Translations under genes and position numbers: made by a program
Assembly: GCA_013112575.1 (NCBI GenBank)
Contig: JABFGG010000014.1
Span: 48,081-112,080, forward strand
DNA length: 64,000 nt
Reading direction: 5' to 3'
From: Chloroflexota bacterium
Lineage (GTDB): Bacteria; Chloroflexota; Anaerolineae; Anaerolineales; UBA11579
Notes under the pieces: generated by a model
What the model was told of the DNA's origin: nothing
Seen by the model: the letters and a program-made list of their open reading frames with translations, nothing else
Database searches by the model: none
Shown here: piece by piece, positions 35,637 through 44,217 of the stretch
How positions within the stretch are numbered: position 1 is the stretch's first letter
Layout: every line of letters starts with the position of its first letter

Positions 35637-35959
35637 TAGCCCTTCAATAAGTACAACAACATCACCAATGGAGTCTTGGCCATTACCGAGTGAGGTAAAT
35701 TGGCGGGCATGTGTACCCATGTGCCAGCCTGAGCAGCTTTGCTATCCTCACCCAGGGTCAAATCTGCATCACCCTTCACAATGTGCAAGATAGCGGGCAT
35801 GGAAGCGGTATGCTCCGATAACTCCTGATCCGTGTCAAAGGCGAAGAGAATGACCTTGGTCTGGTCATCATTGTGCAGGCTGCGTGTGAGAATACCTTCC
35901 TTGGGGATGTCGGCTTCAGCAACTAAATCTAGTATATGTAGATAGTTTTCGTTTGTCAT
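35636..35959 (-). CDS. Cupin-domain protein
   Basis: The 107-residue protein is a single cupin barrel. The first motif lies around TDQELSEHTASMPAILHIVKGDADLTLG and the second around GTWVHMPANLPHSVMA, with His ligands for a metal. Small cupins of this type often bind metal in sensing or enzyme roles; the function is unknown. The start at 35959 has GAGGAGA six bases upstream. It overlaps the AlkD-like start by one base, so the two are coupled. Confidence 0.85.
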   Translation of the reverse strand: MTNENYLHILDLVAEADIPKEGILTRSLHNDDQTKVILFAFDTDQELSEHTASMPAILHIVKGDADLTLGEDSKAAQAGTWVHMPANLPHSVMAKTPLVMLLYLLKG

Positions 35960-35972
35960 TGTGTTCTCCTCA

Positions 35973-36692
35973 TCACATAGGCTTACGCGCCACAAAAACG
36001 TGGCGATCAAATTTATCGATCACGTACTCGGACTGAAAGCCAACCTCTTCCAACAGGTCCAGCCACTCTTCAAGAGCAAATAAGCCGAATTCGTGCTGGT
36101 CATGTTCCACTTTCACGATCTGGTCGCCGTCTCGAACGATCACCACATAATCCGTGATGACCAGGTCCTCATTATCCTCTGGGAAATAGGTCCATTCCAA
36201 ATAACGCACGGCCTGCCCATTCCCATCTTCCCCGCCGTGCTCCGTCGATGGTTTGAAAGTTTCACGGACATTATCGGGGACCACTAAGGCCATTCCACCG
36301 GGTTTGCAATGCACAAAAGCTGTTTCCAACGCCTGCCGCAATTCATCGATTGTTTTCATGTATCCAATAGCGTCATGAATGAAGACCACGTCAAAGGTCT
36401 GATTCAATCGAACCGTGCGCATGTCACCTTGCAGGTGTTCACAATCAGGGTTGAGCTGGCGGCTGACTTCAAGCATCTTTGGAGACAGGTCAACCAACGT
36501 GACCTCATTGAACTTCTTTTTCATGAACAGGGCGTTATTACCCCCGCCGCTGCCGAGTTCGAGCAAGCTGACCGGTGGATTAGAAGTAAGCTCCGCTAAC
36601 AATGGTAGGAAAAAATCGACTTCTTCCTCATAATCCGCGGGAGCTGAAACCAACGGCCACCATTCTCCCAATTCGTCATAGAGTTTTGTCAT
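35973..36692 (-). CDS. Class I SAM-dependent methyltransferase
   Basis: The Rossmann-type core begins with SLLELGSGGGNNALFMKKK (motif I), VTLVDLSPKMLEVSRQ with the acidic residue that binds ribose, and FDVVFIHDAIGYM (motif IV region). The C-terminal third has no family-specific signature, so the acceptor is unknown. Length of 239 is normal. It lies 13 bases upstream of the cupin gene on the same strand and 21 bases downstream of a membrane-protein gene, so it may share a transcript with both. Confidence 0.85.
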   Translation of the reverse strand: MTKLYDELGEWWPLVSAPADYEEEVDFFLPLLAELTSNPPVSLLELGSGGGNNALFMKKKFNEVTLVDLSPKMLEVSRQLNPDCEHLQGDMRTVRLNQTFDVVFIHDAIGYMKTIDELRQALETAFVHCKPGGMALVVPDNVRETFKPSTEHGGEDGNGQAVRYLEWTYFPEDNEDLVITDYVVIVRDGDQIVKVEHDQHEFGLFALEEWLDLLEEVGFQSEYVIDKFDRHVFVARKPM

Positions 36693-36713
36693 AAACAGCC
36701 TGCTTCTTTAAGT

Positions 36714-37562
36714 TTAGTCTTTGCGGAACACCATCAAGATACGATAAAGGGGTTCTCCCACAAGAGCAGCCGATAAAGGGGCCAGGGCAACCACGCCACT
36801 GTCACCATACCATAGCACAGCGACTACAGCAAAAATGGCGAGGAAGATACCCGCGCGTATGCGTGTGAGGTTCATGGCTTGTTTGCTGAAATCGGTCAGC
36901 ACATTGATCTGGCGGATCATGATGATGAGCAGCAATCCAGAAATACCAGCTACGATAACTACGATGAGATAGGGTACGGAAGGAGCCACCAGCGGAGCAA
37001 AGCCGCTGATCATGATTGCGATGAATGCCACGAACAAGCTGAGCGTAACAAAAAGAGCGTGACGGCGATTGGACTCACTAAGCATAACATCCAGTTGGAA
37101 AGCAAACGCAGCGATCACGCCATAAACCCAGCCGCCTGCAAGAAAAGCCGCTAACAAAACAGTTACAAAAATTGTCAGCGAATCTCCAAGCACAAGCGGC
37201 GGGCCAACGGTACGATTGACCATTCGCAAACAAAAAATCATTAAGGCCAAAGGGATGATGGCCGGATTACCCAGGAAGGCCCAGGCAAAAAAAGCTAACA
37301 CAGCACCGACAAAGGCAGAGGCTTCGTAATCTGGGTCAAGTTCGCGAGCCAGGACCCAGGCGATGAACACCGCGGCACCGGCATAAAAACCCCCAATGGC
37401 TGCGGTAAAAAGATCGGACCCAGTAAACAAACGAAGCGCCCCACCGATCACTCCAGCGATCACGGATAATATCAAAATGGCGCGGTGGTAAGGATACGCT
37501 ACGGGATCCATGGAACGGCCCAGATAAGAGCGCTGATACATTTTAGCCATACGTTCTTCCAT
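36714..37562 (-). CDS. Hypothetical polytopic membrane protein
   Basis: The 282-residue protein has seven or eight hydrophobic helices and a short basic N-terminus. The helices are rich in Ala, Val, Ile and Phe, and no transporter motif is recognisable. A second ATG at 37550 is preceded by GGAAGA and could be the true start. It lies between a lipoprotein gene (upstream, same strand) and the methyltransferase gene. Confidence 0.6.
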   Translation of the reverse strand: MEERMAKMYQRSYLGRSMDPVAYPYHRAILILSVIAGVIGGALRLFTGSDLFTAAIGGFYAGAAVFIAWVLARELDPDYEASAFVGAVLAFFAWAFLGNPAIIPLALMIFCLRMVNRTVGPPLVLGDSLTIFVTVLLAAFLAGGWVYGVIAAFAFQLDVMLSESNRRHALFVTLSLFVAFIAIMISGFAPLVAPSVPYLIVVIVAGISGLLLIIMIRQINVLTDFSKQAMNLTRIRAGIFLAIFAVVAVLWYGDSGVVALAPLSAALVGEPLYRILMVFRKD

Positions 37563-37591
37563 AAATTAACTCATTCCCTGAATAAAAATTC

Positions 37592-38362
37592 TCATTGGTT
37601 AGACGCAGCGCGGTCAATTTCGCGCACAAGCAGGTCAGAAAATGTAACAGTAATGGCCTCGGACTCAGCAGTACGCACGAACAAGCCCAGCCCGCCCTGA
37701 AAGAAAACCGTGTCCTGCACGGTGAACAGGAAATGCTCACCAACGAAAAAACGTAGCTCCTGCCCAGAAGCCCACACTCCCAGGCGCACCGAACTGGGTG
37801 CCGTTTGGGGGATGATACCGTGAAAGGTCCAGGGAGCCATTGAAGATGCCACCCCATTCACCAGACGCTCGACCTTGGCGCGGCCATCGCAAGACAAGGA
37901 AAAACGATAATAGCTATTGGCAGCCATGACGCGCACCAACATTCCATATTCATCCGCTCCCCGGCACAATTGCGGGCTGGCCGTGACCTCGGTGTAGAAA
38001 TTGCCGAGGAACGGGGTACTGCGGTTGGTGAGCAAGTAAGATTTGTCCTGGCGCAAGGTCAGCGTAAGGTGGTTATTGGTAATGGCCGATGTGGCCGACT
38101 CGCTCTCGACCAGTGACCACTGTCCACCATCTTCAAAATCTTCTTCCAGAATGGTATCGCCCAGGTTAGGACGCAGATCAGGTGTGGGGGTGAGTTCCAA
38201 TGTGGGGAAAGGCGTGGATGTATGCGTAGGCGGGAACCACACGATGGTGGGTGTGAGTGTCGCCGTGCCGGTGGGTGTAGTCGTGTCAGGAGCCTCAATG
38301 TTCTGGGCAGGCGCGCAGGCCGCCAGGAGCAAGACAACGCTGATGAAGAGCCATGTACGCAT
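37592..38362 (-). CDS. Lipoprotein with a concanavalin-like domain
   Basis: A lipobox (VVLLLAAC-AP) and a Thr/Pro-rich linker (about residues 20-65) precede a domain of about 180 residues. It contains LEEDFEDGGQWSLVESESATS, YGMLVRVMAANSYYRFSLSCDG and QELRFFVGEHFLFTVQDTVF, the usual layout of a laminin-G/concanavalin A-like lectin domain found in many secreted bacterial proteins. It probably binds a glycan outside the membrane; the ligand is unknown. It is followed at 30 bases by the membrane-protein gene. Confidence 0.72.
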   Translation of the reverse strand: MRTWLFISVVLLLAACAPAQNIEAPDTTTPTGTATLTPTIVWFPPTHTSTPFPTLELTPTPDLRPNLGDTILEEDFEDGGQWSLVESESATSAITNNHLTLTLRQDKSYLLTNRSTPFLGNFYTEVTASPQLCRGADEYGMLVRVMAANSYYRFSLSCDGRAKVERLVNGVASSMAPWTFHGIIPQTAPSSVRLGVWASGQELRFFVGEHFLFTVQDTVFFQGGLGLFVRTAESEAITVTFSDLLVREIDRAASNQ

Positions 38363-38423
38363 ATGGGTAGACTATCATAAATCGCGTAAGCAGGGATAAG
38401 AAGGGAATAAGGATGTGAAATAC

Positions 38424-38505
38424 AACCACAGATAAACGCGGATGAACACAGATGGATGGGTATTTATTAGTTTTTCTTTGCGTCCTTCACGCTCTTTGCG
38501 TGAGG
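38424..38505. repeat. Composite intergenic repeat, copy 2
   Basis: AACCACAGATAAACGCGGATGAACACAGATGG repeats the ten-base-period element seen at 31695. Twenty bases further on, CTTTGCGTCCTTCACGCTCTTTGCGTGAGG is a second low-complexity element of two related TTTGCGT units. From memory, both elements occur together in intergenic regions of many unrelated environmental genomes. No gene lies in 38363-38596. Confidence 0.65.
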
Positions 38506-38596
38506 CTAATCACACCAAGTTCATTCCCATTATGTGTTTGTATTCCTCTTATAGTATGGGATTACAATTATTGACAACACTAGCTCAGGAAGTTTT

Positions 38597-38938
38597 ATGC
38601 GTTCAGTTATACGTTCCAAGATACACAACGCCACGGTTACGGATGCCAACCTGGCCTATATCGGTAGCATCACCATCGACCCGGATTTGATCGACAAGGC
38701 CAAATTGTGGGTGGGCGAAAAAGTGATGGTGGTTAGCAATACTTCGGGGGCCCGCCTGGAAACCTACGTGATCGAAGGCGAACGCGGCTCTGGCGAGATC
38801 TGCATGAACGGGGCTGCCGCGCACTTAATCGACTCAGGGGAAGAGATCATCATCATGGGTTTTGAGATCACCGACGAACCTGTAGAGCCAACCTTTATAC
38901 TAGTAGACGAAAACAACAAATTCGTGAAGAACCTGTAA
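38597..38938 (+). CDS. panD: Aspartate 1-decarboxylase
   Basis: This pyruvoyl enzyme converts L-aspartate to beta-alanine for pantothenate and CoA synthesis. The 113-residue precursor carries the self-cleavage site Gly-Ser in [15 protein letters not shown], a conserved Tyr before it, and the C-terminal [20 protein letters not shown] that builds the active site. AGGAAG lies seven bases upstream of the ATG. Its neighbours (a glycoside hydrolase) do not belong to the pantothenate pathway, so only panD of that pathway is in the window. Confidence 0.95.
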   Translation: MRSVIRSKIHNATVTDANLAYIGSITIDPDLIDKAKLWVGEKVMVVSNTSGARLETYVIEGERGSGEICMNGAAAHLIDSGEEIIIMGFEITDEPVEPTFILVDENNKFVKNL

Positions 38939-38943
38939 TCTTT

Positions 38944-40692
38944 ATGGCCAAAAACAAGACAGGCAAAATATTCCTGGCTACATCGGTAAGTTTAATGGGG
39001 ATTTTTGCCTGCCTGTCATCCGGCACCATCGAAAGCACCACTCTACCCGAACCCTCTCCCATTACTGAAGCTACAAATACATCAACCCCTATCGAAGAAC
39101 CGACAACGGTTGCCTGGGAGCAATCGGAGCACCGCATTGGAATACGCGTGGTTGATGGCGCGGGCGAGTTCTACGATACACAAAGCGACGACACTTTCGT
39201 GGTGCGCGGGGTCAATTATGCCTTTGTGCCGACAACACCGGGCAGATACACGAACTTAGTCTTAAAGGTCGGCACCTATGATGGGGAACTGACGCGATCC
39301 GATTTCCGACATCTGGCCGATAACGGCTACAACACCGTGCGCGTATTCCTGGACCAATGCAACGTGGGGCCAAACTGTATCGGCGATGCGGACAATGAGG
39401 GCCTGAATCCCGCATACCTGGCGAATATCGCCGATATGATGGGGGCGGCCAAGGAAGCCGGCATCTACATCCTGTTCACTTCCAACGACCTGCCCGACCA
39501 GGGCGGCTACGCTGAAGAAGCCAACGCTGCTTCCGGGCCTTTCTTTGCCGGCTACCGCAATTCTTATTACCTGACACCAAATGCGGTGAACGCCACCAAA
39601 CGTTACTGGAATGATCTGCTTAGCGGGCTGGTAGAGCAGCAGGCAGACTTTGATGTGGTGCTCGGCTGGCAATTGCTGAATGAGCAATGGATGTTCATTG
39701 ACCAGCCACCGCTATCGTTGACAAGTGGTGAGGTGACCACCACCACCGGCAGCTATGACATGAGCGACCCGGATCAAAAGGAGCAAATGGTCGTAGATGG
39801 TTTGCGGCATTACATAGCTGAGGTCAAAGCCGAGATATTGACAATAGACCCCACTGGGCTGGTGACGATGGGCTTCTTTGTGCCAGAGCTGGTCGCCCCA
39901 GACTGGTATGTGGATACAGCCCCGCTGGTACAGGACTCCGAACTGGATTTCTTCGACTTCCACGGCTATCCGGGGGACGTCCCCCTAAGCGAACAGGCCG
40001 AATACTTTGGCATGTTGGGCTTTAACGAAAAACCGATCGTGATGGGGGAATACGGCGCTTTTCGCCACGTCTATAGCGACATCAATGCTGCGGCGCGGGG
40101 CGTGGCGGGCTGGACGGCGGAGTCTTGCGATTATGGTTTTGACGGCTGGCTGTATTGGGCCTACCATCCCACCAACCCTGAAGTCGGTGACCGCACCTGG
40201 GGGCTGGTGGATGAAGATGAGTATCTCTTAGATCTATTCGCACCGAACAACCATCCTGACCCCTGCGCCGAGATCGCGATCGAAACCGGCAACCTGGCCT
40301 ATGAAAAGCCGGTGCGCGTATCGCGGGCCCTGCCAGGTGAACAGGGCGCATCAGCCGTGGATGAGGTTGAGACCACCCAGTGGGGGGCAGGGGCTGGGCC
40401 AACACAATGGATCGAGGTTGACCTGCAGGGCAGTTATCAGGTTACGGAGATACGTTTACTGGTGGCACAATTCCCTGCTGGCAATACTATGCATCGTATC
40501 CTGGTAAAGGGCAGCAGTGGGGATTACACCACGGTGCATGAGTTTTCGCAGAACACAGAAGAGGGTGACTGGCTGGTGTTCACGCCGGACGGGCCAATAG
40601 ACGACGTGCAGTTCGTGCAGATCGTGACTACAGTAAGCCCATCCTGGGTGGCGTGGAAAGAGATACAGGTGTTTGGGGAGCCTAGCCAATGA
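38944..40692 (+). CDS. Secreted glycoside hydrolase (GH5-like) lipoprotein with F5/8C domain
   Basis: A lipobox (SLMGIFAC-LS) and short linker lead into a TIM-barrel glycoside hydrolase of the GH-A type (about residues 55-430). The proton donor is in VLGWQLLNEQWM (Asn-Glu), and the nucleophile is in KPIVMGEYGAFR. HGYPGDVP and GWLYWAYHPT are other active-site-like segments. The C-terminal about 140 residues form a discoidin/F5/8 type C carbohydrate-binding domain (TQWIEVDLQGSYQVTEIRLL). It probably cleaves a beta-glycan at the cell surface. It is coupled (ATGA) to a TY-Chap-like gene downstream. Confidence 0.82.
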   Translation: MAKNKTGKIFLATSVSLMGIFACLSSGTIESTTLPEPSPITEATNTSTPIEEPTTVAWEQSEHRIGIRVVDGAGEFYDTQSDDTFVVRGVNYAFVPTTPGRYTNLVLKVGTYDGELTRSDFRHLADNGYNTVRVFLDQCNVGPNCIGDADNEGLNPAYLANIADMMGAAKEAGIYILFTSNDLPDQGGYAEEANAASGPFFAGYRNSYYLTPNAVNATKRYWNDLLSGLVEQQADFDVVLGWQLLNEQWMFIDQPPLSLTSGEVTTTTGSYDMSDPDQKEQMVVDGLRHYIAEVKAEILTIDPTGLVTMGFFVPELVAPDWYVDTAPLVQDSELDFFDFHGYPGDVPLSEQAEYFGMLGFNEKPIVMGEYGAFRHVYSDINAAARGVAGWTAESCDYGFDGWLYWAYHPTNPEVGDRTWGLVDEDEYLLDLFAPNNHPDPCAEIAIETGNLAYEKPVRVSRALPGEQGASAVDEVETTQWGAGAGPTQWIEVDLQGSYQVTEIRLLVAQFPAGNTMHRILVKGSSGDYTTVHEFSQNTEEGDWLVFTPDGPIDDVQFVQIVTTVSPSWVAWKEIQVFGEPSQ

Positions 40693-41054
40693 GCCAGGAT
40701 AACATCGCCAATGCTATCCGCGAGATTGAGACGAGCGGGGGTTTTGCCATCTTCCTTGCGGATGAAGGCAAGAATTATTATATGCAGGTCAGCATACAGG
40801 CGAACCAGAGCCAGGTATATGGTGAAGCAGTCGGCAATGGTTTTCTAGCCGATGATACACAGCTTTCATCAGAAGCTTTGAGCAGGCTCGAAGAATTGGG
40901 TTGGAGCCTATCCGGCAGTGCGCAAAGCAACTATTCGCAGATTTGGGAAGGTGTAAGCGCAAATGTGGTTGCTAAGGCGTTGGCAATAACGTTACAAGAA
41001 GTATATGGCTGGAATGGCAGTAGCGAATTGGGGATTACGGTGGAGAGGGATTAG
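40689..41054 (+). CDS. YbjN/TY-Chap-like small protein
   Basis: The 121-residue soluble protein has the pattern of the peptide-binding chaperone-like family related to YbjN and CesT: NYYMQVSIQANQSQVYGEAV, then LSSEALSRLEELGWSLSG. The fold is probably the alpha/beta type of type III secretion chaperones. No secretion system is seen. It overlaps the glycoside-hydrolase stop by four bases (ATGA), so it is translated with it. Confidence 0.65.
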   Translation: MSQDNIANAIREIETSGGFAIFLADEGKNYYMQVSIQANQSQVYGEAVGNGFLADDTQLSSEALSRLEELGWSLSGSAQSNYSQIWEGVSANVVAKALAITLQEVYGWNGSSELGITVERD

Positions 41055-41150
41055 GGAGCCCAGGTCCAAAATCCTCAATCGGAACGAATTTCCAAGACCG
41101 CTTCCCTATTGATCCTGCTCTCTTTCATAACGATAAGTGCCTTGTGGGCA

Positions 41151-43118
41151 TCAGGGGGCGATCTGAAAGACCTTTATAATGCCATTCCAGGTGTGAACTA
41201 CCAGTTGATCCCCTTGCGGAGACATATAAAGCCAGCCAATACCAGCAGACTCTAGTGCCTTTTCGGGAACGACGTCAAGGGTGCGGATGAGTTGTAAACT
41301 ATTCGCATCTAAAACACAAACCTGCCCAACGTGCGCTTCAAAACCTTTGGTGAAGAGCAACTCTCCGCCAGCCGAGGTTGGACCAAAAGGCGCACAACCT
41401 TCTTCCAATTCAGTGGGAGGTTCATAGGCACCCAGGTTCTCACCCGTTTCGATGTTATAGGCCACGTTGTCAACGAAGAACTGCTGACTGGCAAGATCAA
41501 CACCAAAGAATTCGGGGAAATGCGGATTGAGGGTGATCATGCCCTGATAGTATTCAAGCGGGTCGGGTTCGATAAGATATTGCGTAGCGCCGGAATTGAC
41601 GTTCCAACTGGCGACACGTGCCCAACTACCGTAACCGATCAATTGATTATTCTCTGGAATGAAGTTCAGGCTCTTAATGTAAATGCGCGAAGCTGTCGAA
41701 TATTCCCCATACGCATCGGTGGTGTTCTGCTCAAAGTAGTGTAAGAACTCGCCTGTATCCACATCCCAACTGCTCACGTGGCAGTCTCTCCCTGATGAGA
41801 CCAACATCTGGCCATCAGGTGAAAATTCCAGGGCAAAGATCTTGTCATCGTGTGCCTCAACCGTGCGGATGTATTGCTGGCTGGATAAGTCCAGCAACTT
41901 GAGCGAGCCATCCTCAAAACCCAACGCCAGCAGGTTTTCCGTGGGGGAAAGCGCGAAAGCATGGGCATAGAGACGACTGAGCAAAGCACCATTTTTAGCA
42001 AGTCGGACTTCTACGATGCCGTAACGATGGGCAATAAGATATTTGCCATCGTATGAATATTCGAGATTGTAAAGTGGGGCAGCAAAGTGCCAGGCAGAGA
42101 AGGTGTTCTCGCCGCTATTTAAATCCCATAGCTGGATGCCGCCATCAGCATAGCCAACCAGAAGCAGATTGCCGCTTGAGGCATAAGCAAAAGTCTGAAC
42201 AGACTTATCAAAACTGCCGACCATATTGAGCAGTCCCCCATCCTCTGCGCTGTATACGCGCAGGGTGCTGAAGCGGTTGGTGTTATATAAATTGGGCGGG
42301 CGGTAGAGGATCGCCAGAGTGCTGCTATCGCCCGAAAATCCGGCGCGATAGGGGTGTGAGGCTGAAGGGGAATAGACATTGCCGCACATGCTGAATGAAA
42401 CCAGATCACAACCTTCGCGTTCGTGGCGGTCACTGTAAGTCACCTGGATGGTCTCATCCGGCAATTCAAACAACTCCTGCTGGGTGCTGGGATCATAAAT
42501 TTTCCTGATCGAGGATTCCAGGTCCCAGAAATCCTCGTCGTGGGTGGTAAAGCTTTCCAAGCGTTTGGAACCATCGGGAGAGGTGACGGTTAATTGCCCC
42601 CAACTTTGTGACAACTCATTGGTTTTGTTCCAACGAATGTCCCTCAGATCAACGGCGAATTGGCCATCGCTGAAATTGCGCGCCTGCTGCTTGCCAGTGC
42701 GATCCTGCAGCAATATGTAATTGCCATCGACACTAAAATACAAACTCTCGTAATAGAACGGGGTTTCAAATTGAACCCACTGAGGTTCCTTTTCGAGGTC
42801 ACGCAGGTCATAGACGGCATAACCCCAGGAACTGCCCACGACGAAAACGCTATTGTCCGGGGCGATAGCCAGCCCTAATATGTTGCCTTTGCCCCATTGG
42901 GCAACCTGCGCCAACTGATCGACATTATCTCTGTCGATAGGGGCGCCTGCTTGCAAAGGGGGCACCCAGTGAGAGGCGAAGGTCTGCCCATTTTGCGACA
43001 GCGACAGCAAATGAAATTGTTTTGGGTTGGGGCTTGTACCACCCGAGAAGCTACCACAGGCAAACAGAATACAAGCCAGCAGGATGACAAAAATTTGAAT
43101 GAACAATTTTCTTGTCAT
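41151..43118 (-). CDS. WD40-repeat beta-propeller lipoprotein
   Basis: The start at ATG 43118 has GGAGGG eight bases upstream; the GTG used by the ORF track lies inside that sequence. A lipobox (LLACILFAC-GS) is followed by about 620 residues of beta-propeller repeats. Clear blades include FAYASSGNLLLVGYADGGIQLWDL, LALGFEDGSLKLLDLSSQ and ALEFSPDGQMLVSSGRDCHVSSWDV, enough for two propellers. It is larger than the related lipoprotein at 20485 and also faces the outside of the membrane. Ligand or partner unknown. Confidence 0.82.
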   Translation of the reverse strand: MTRKLFIQIFVILLACILFACGSFSGGTSPNPKQFHLLSLSQNGQTFASHWVPPLQAGAPIDRDNVDQLAQVAQWGKGNILGLAIAPDNSVFVVGSSWGYAVYDLRDLEKEPQWVQFETPFYYESLYFSVDGNYILLQDRTGKQQARNFSDGQFAVDLRDIRWNKTNELSQSWGQLTVTSPDGSKRLESFTTHDEDFWDLESSIRKIYDPSTQQELFELPDETIQVTYSDRHEREGCDLVSFSMCGNVYSPSASHPYRAGFSGDSSTLAILYRPPNLYNTNRFSTLRVYSAEDGGLLNMVGSFDKSVQTFAYASSGNLLLVGYADGGIQLWDLNSGENTFSAWHFAAPLYNLEYSYDGKYLIAHRYGIVEVRLAKNGALLSRLYAHAFALSPTENLLALGFEDGSLKLLDLSSQQYIRTVEAHDDKIFALEFSPDGQMLVSSGRDCHVSSWDVDTGEFLHYFEQNTTDAYGEYSTASRIYIKSLNFIPENNQLIGYGSWARVASWNVNSGATQYLIEPDPLEYYQGMITLNPHFPEFFGVDLASQQFFVDNVAYNIETGENLGAYEPPTELEEGCAPFGPTSAGGELLFTKGFEAHVGQVCVLDANSLQLIRTLDVVPEKALESAGIGWLYMSPQGDQLVVHTWNGIIKVFQIAP

Positions 43119-43150
43119 GAGGATTCCCTCCACGATAAATTAGCAAACGG

Positions 43151-44164
43151 TCAATCGGTGTAGCGATTCTTTATATTCGGCACCAGGTATTCCACAAAGC
43201 AGCGTTCGAGGGAGTACTTGGGTTCCCAGCTCCAATCTTTGCGGGCCAGGCTGTCATCCGTATCCATGGGCCAGCTATCCACAATGCCCTGACGTTTCAC
43301 GTCCGGCTTAAAAGTGATTTCTGCCTCCGGGAAAGCCTTGAGGACCTGATCACGGAATTCGGCTGCAGAAATGGCAAAACATGTGACGTTGTAGACTACA
43401 CGGCTCAAATTCTCGCGCGGGGCAGCAGCCATATCGAGGAGAGCATCAACCGCATCCGGCATAGCCATAAAGGGGATGGTGGTATCTTCACGAACAAAGG
43501 CAGCGTAAGGCACACCCTGAGCGGCAGCATGCAACATCTCCGGTCCATAATCGCTGGTGCCCCCGCTGGGGACCGTGAAAGCGCTGATGAGGCCGGGGAA
43601 ACGCACAGCGCGGAAATCGACCATGATCGGGTCTTCTGCCGATAGCTGTTTGTAGTTCTTACTGTAGTAACCGCCGAGCAACTCGCAATACAACTTATTG
43701 CAGCCATACATGGTGGTTGGGTCATTCCACTCCCATTCACGTACCTGGGGATGGGCATGTTTGGTATCAAGGTCGGGCAAGCCGTAGGCCGCGATCGAAC
43801 TGGGGAAGATGAACTTGACCGGCTCCCCGCGCCATTGGGATTGTTGGGCAGCCAGTTCTAGTAGCTGCATGGTGCCACCCACATTGACCTGGTGGGCGGC
43901 ATCTGGGGTGAACTCGGCGCGTGTCGAAAGCAAGGCCGCCAGATGGTAGATAGCGTCGAATTCATATTCGCTCACCAGACGGTCAACCAGTGACTTGTCG
44001 AGGATGCTGCCCTGCATGTGGGTAACCTTGCGGGACACTTCGGCATTCATAGGCTGCAAGTCCAGGGTCAATATCTCATCTGAGTAACTATCCGCTAGTC
44101 GATGAATGAGGGCGTCGCCAATTTCCCCGGCTGCTCCGGTGATCAAAATCGCTTTCTTGCGCAT
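43151..44164 (-). CDS. NAD-dependent SDR, L-threonine-3-dehydrogenase-like epimerase family
   Basis: This extended short-chain dehydrogenase starts with KKAILITGAAGEIGDALIH and has the catalytic Ser in IFPSSIAAYG and the Tyr-x3-Lys in MYGCNKLYCELL. RFPGLISAFTVPSGGTSDYG matches the segment that distinguishes SDR-type L-threonine dehydrogenases, which oxidise threonine to 2-amino-3-ketobutyrate, a source of glycine. A role in sugar epimerisation remains possible. The ATG at 44164 (GGAGA six bases upstream) is preferred over the track start. It lies downstream of the formate-tetrahydrofolate ligase, separated by a hairpin. Confidence 0.82.
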   Translation of the reverse strand: MRKKAILITGAAGEIGDALIHRLADSYSDEILTLDLQPMNAEVSRKVTHMQGSILDKSLVDRLVSEYEFDAIYHLAALLSTRAEFTPDAAHQVNVGGTMQLLELAAQQSQWRGEPVKFIFPSSIAAYGLPDLDTKHAHPQVREWEWNDPTTMYGCNKLYCELLGGYYSKNYKQLSAEDPIMVDFRAVRFPGLISAFTVPSGGTSDYGPEMLHAAAQGVPYAAFVREDTTIPFMAMPDAVDALLDMAAAPRENLSRVVYNVTCFAISAAEFRDQVLKAFPEAEITFKPDVKRQGIVDSWPMDTDDSLARKDWSWEPKYSLERCFVEYLVPNIKNRYTD

Positions 44165-44183
44165 GCTTTCTCCAAATAGATAA

Positions 44184-44209
44184 GGGCGGCGCAAGCGCCG
44201 CCCTTTTTT
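44184..44209 (-). terminator. GC-rich hairpin between fhs and the SDR gene
   Basis: GGGCGGCGC and GCGCCGCCC form a 9-bp stem with a 2-base loop. The run of six T follows it on the plus strand, while on the minus strand, where both genes lie, only TTATCTATTT follows. It may partly terminate or stabilise the fhs transcript; on the plus strand it has no gene to serve. Confidence 0.6.
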
Positions 44210-44217
44210 CGGATTTG

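Noticed and set aside
39973-39987. Palindrome GGGGGACGTCCCCC
   Set aside because: It lies inside the glycoside hydrolase coding sequence and encodes GDVP there; no sign of a regulatory site.
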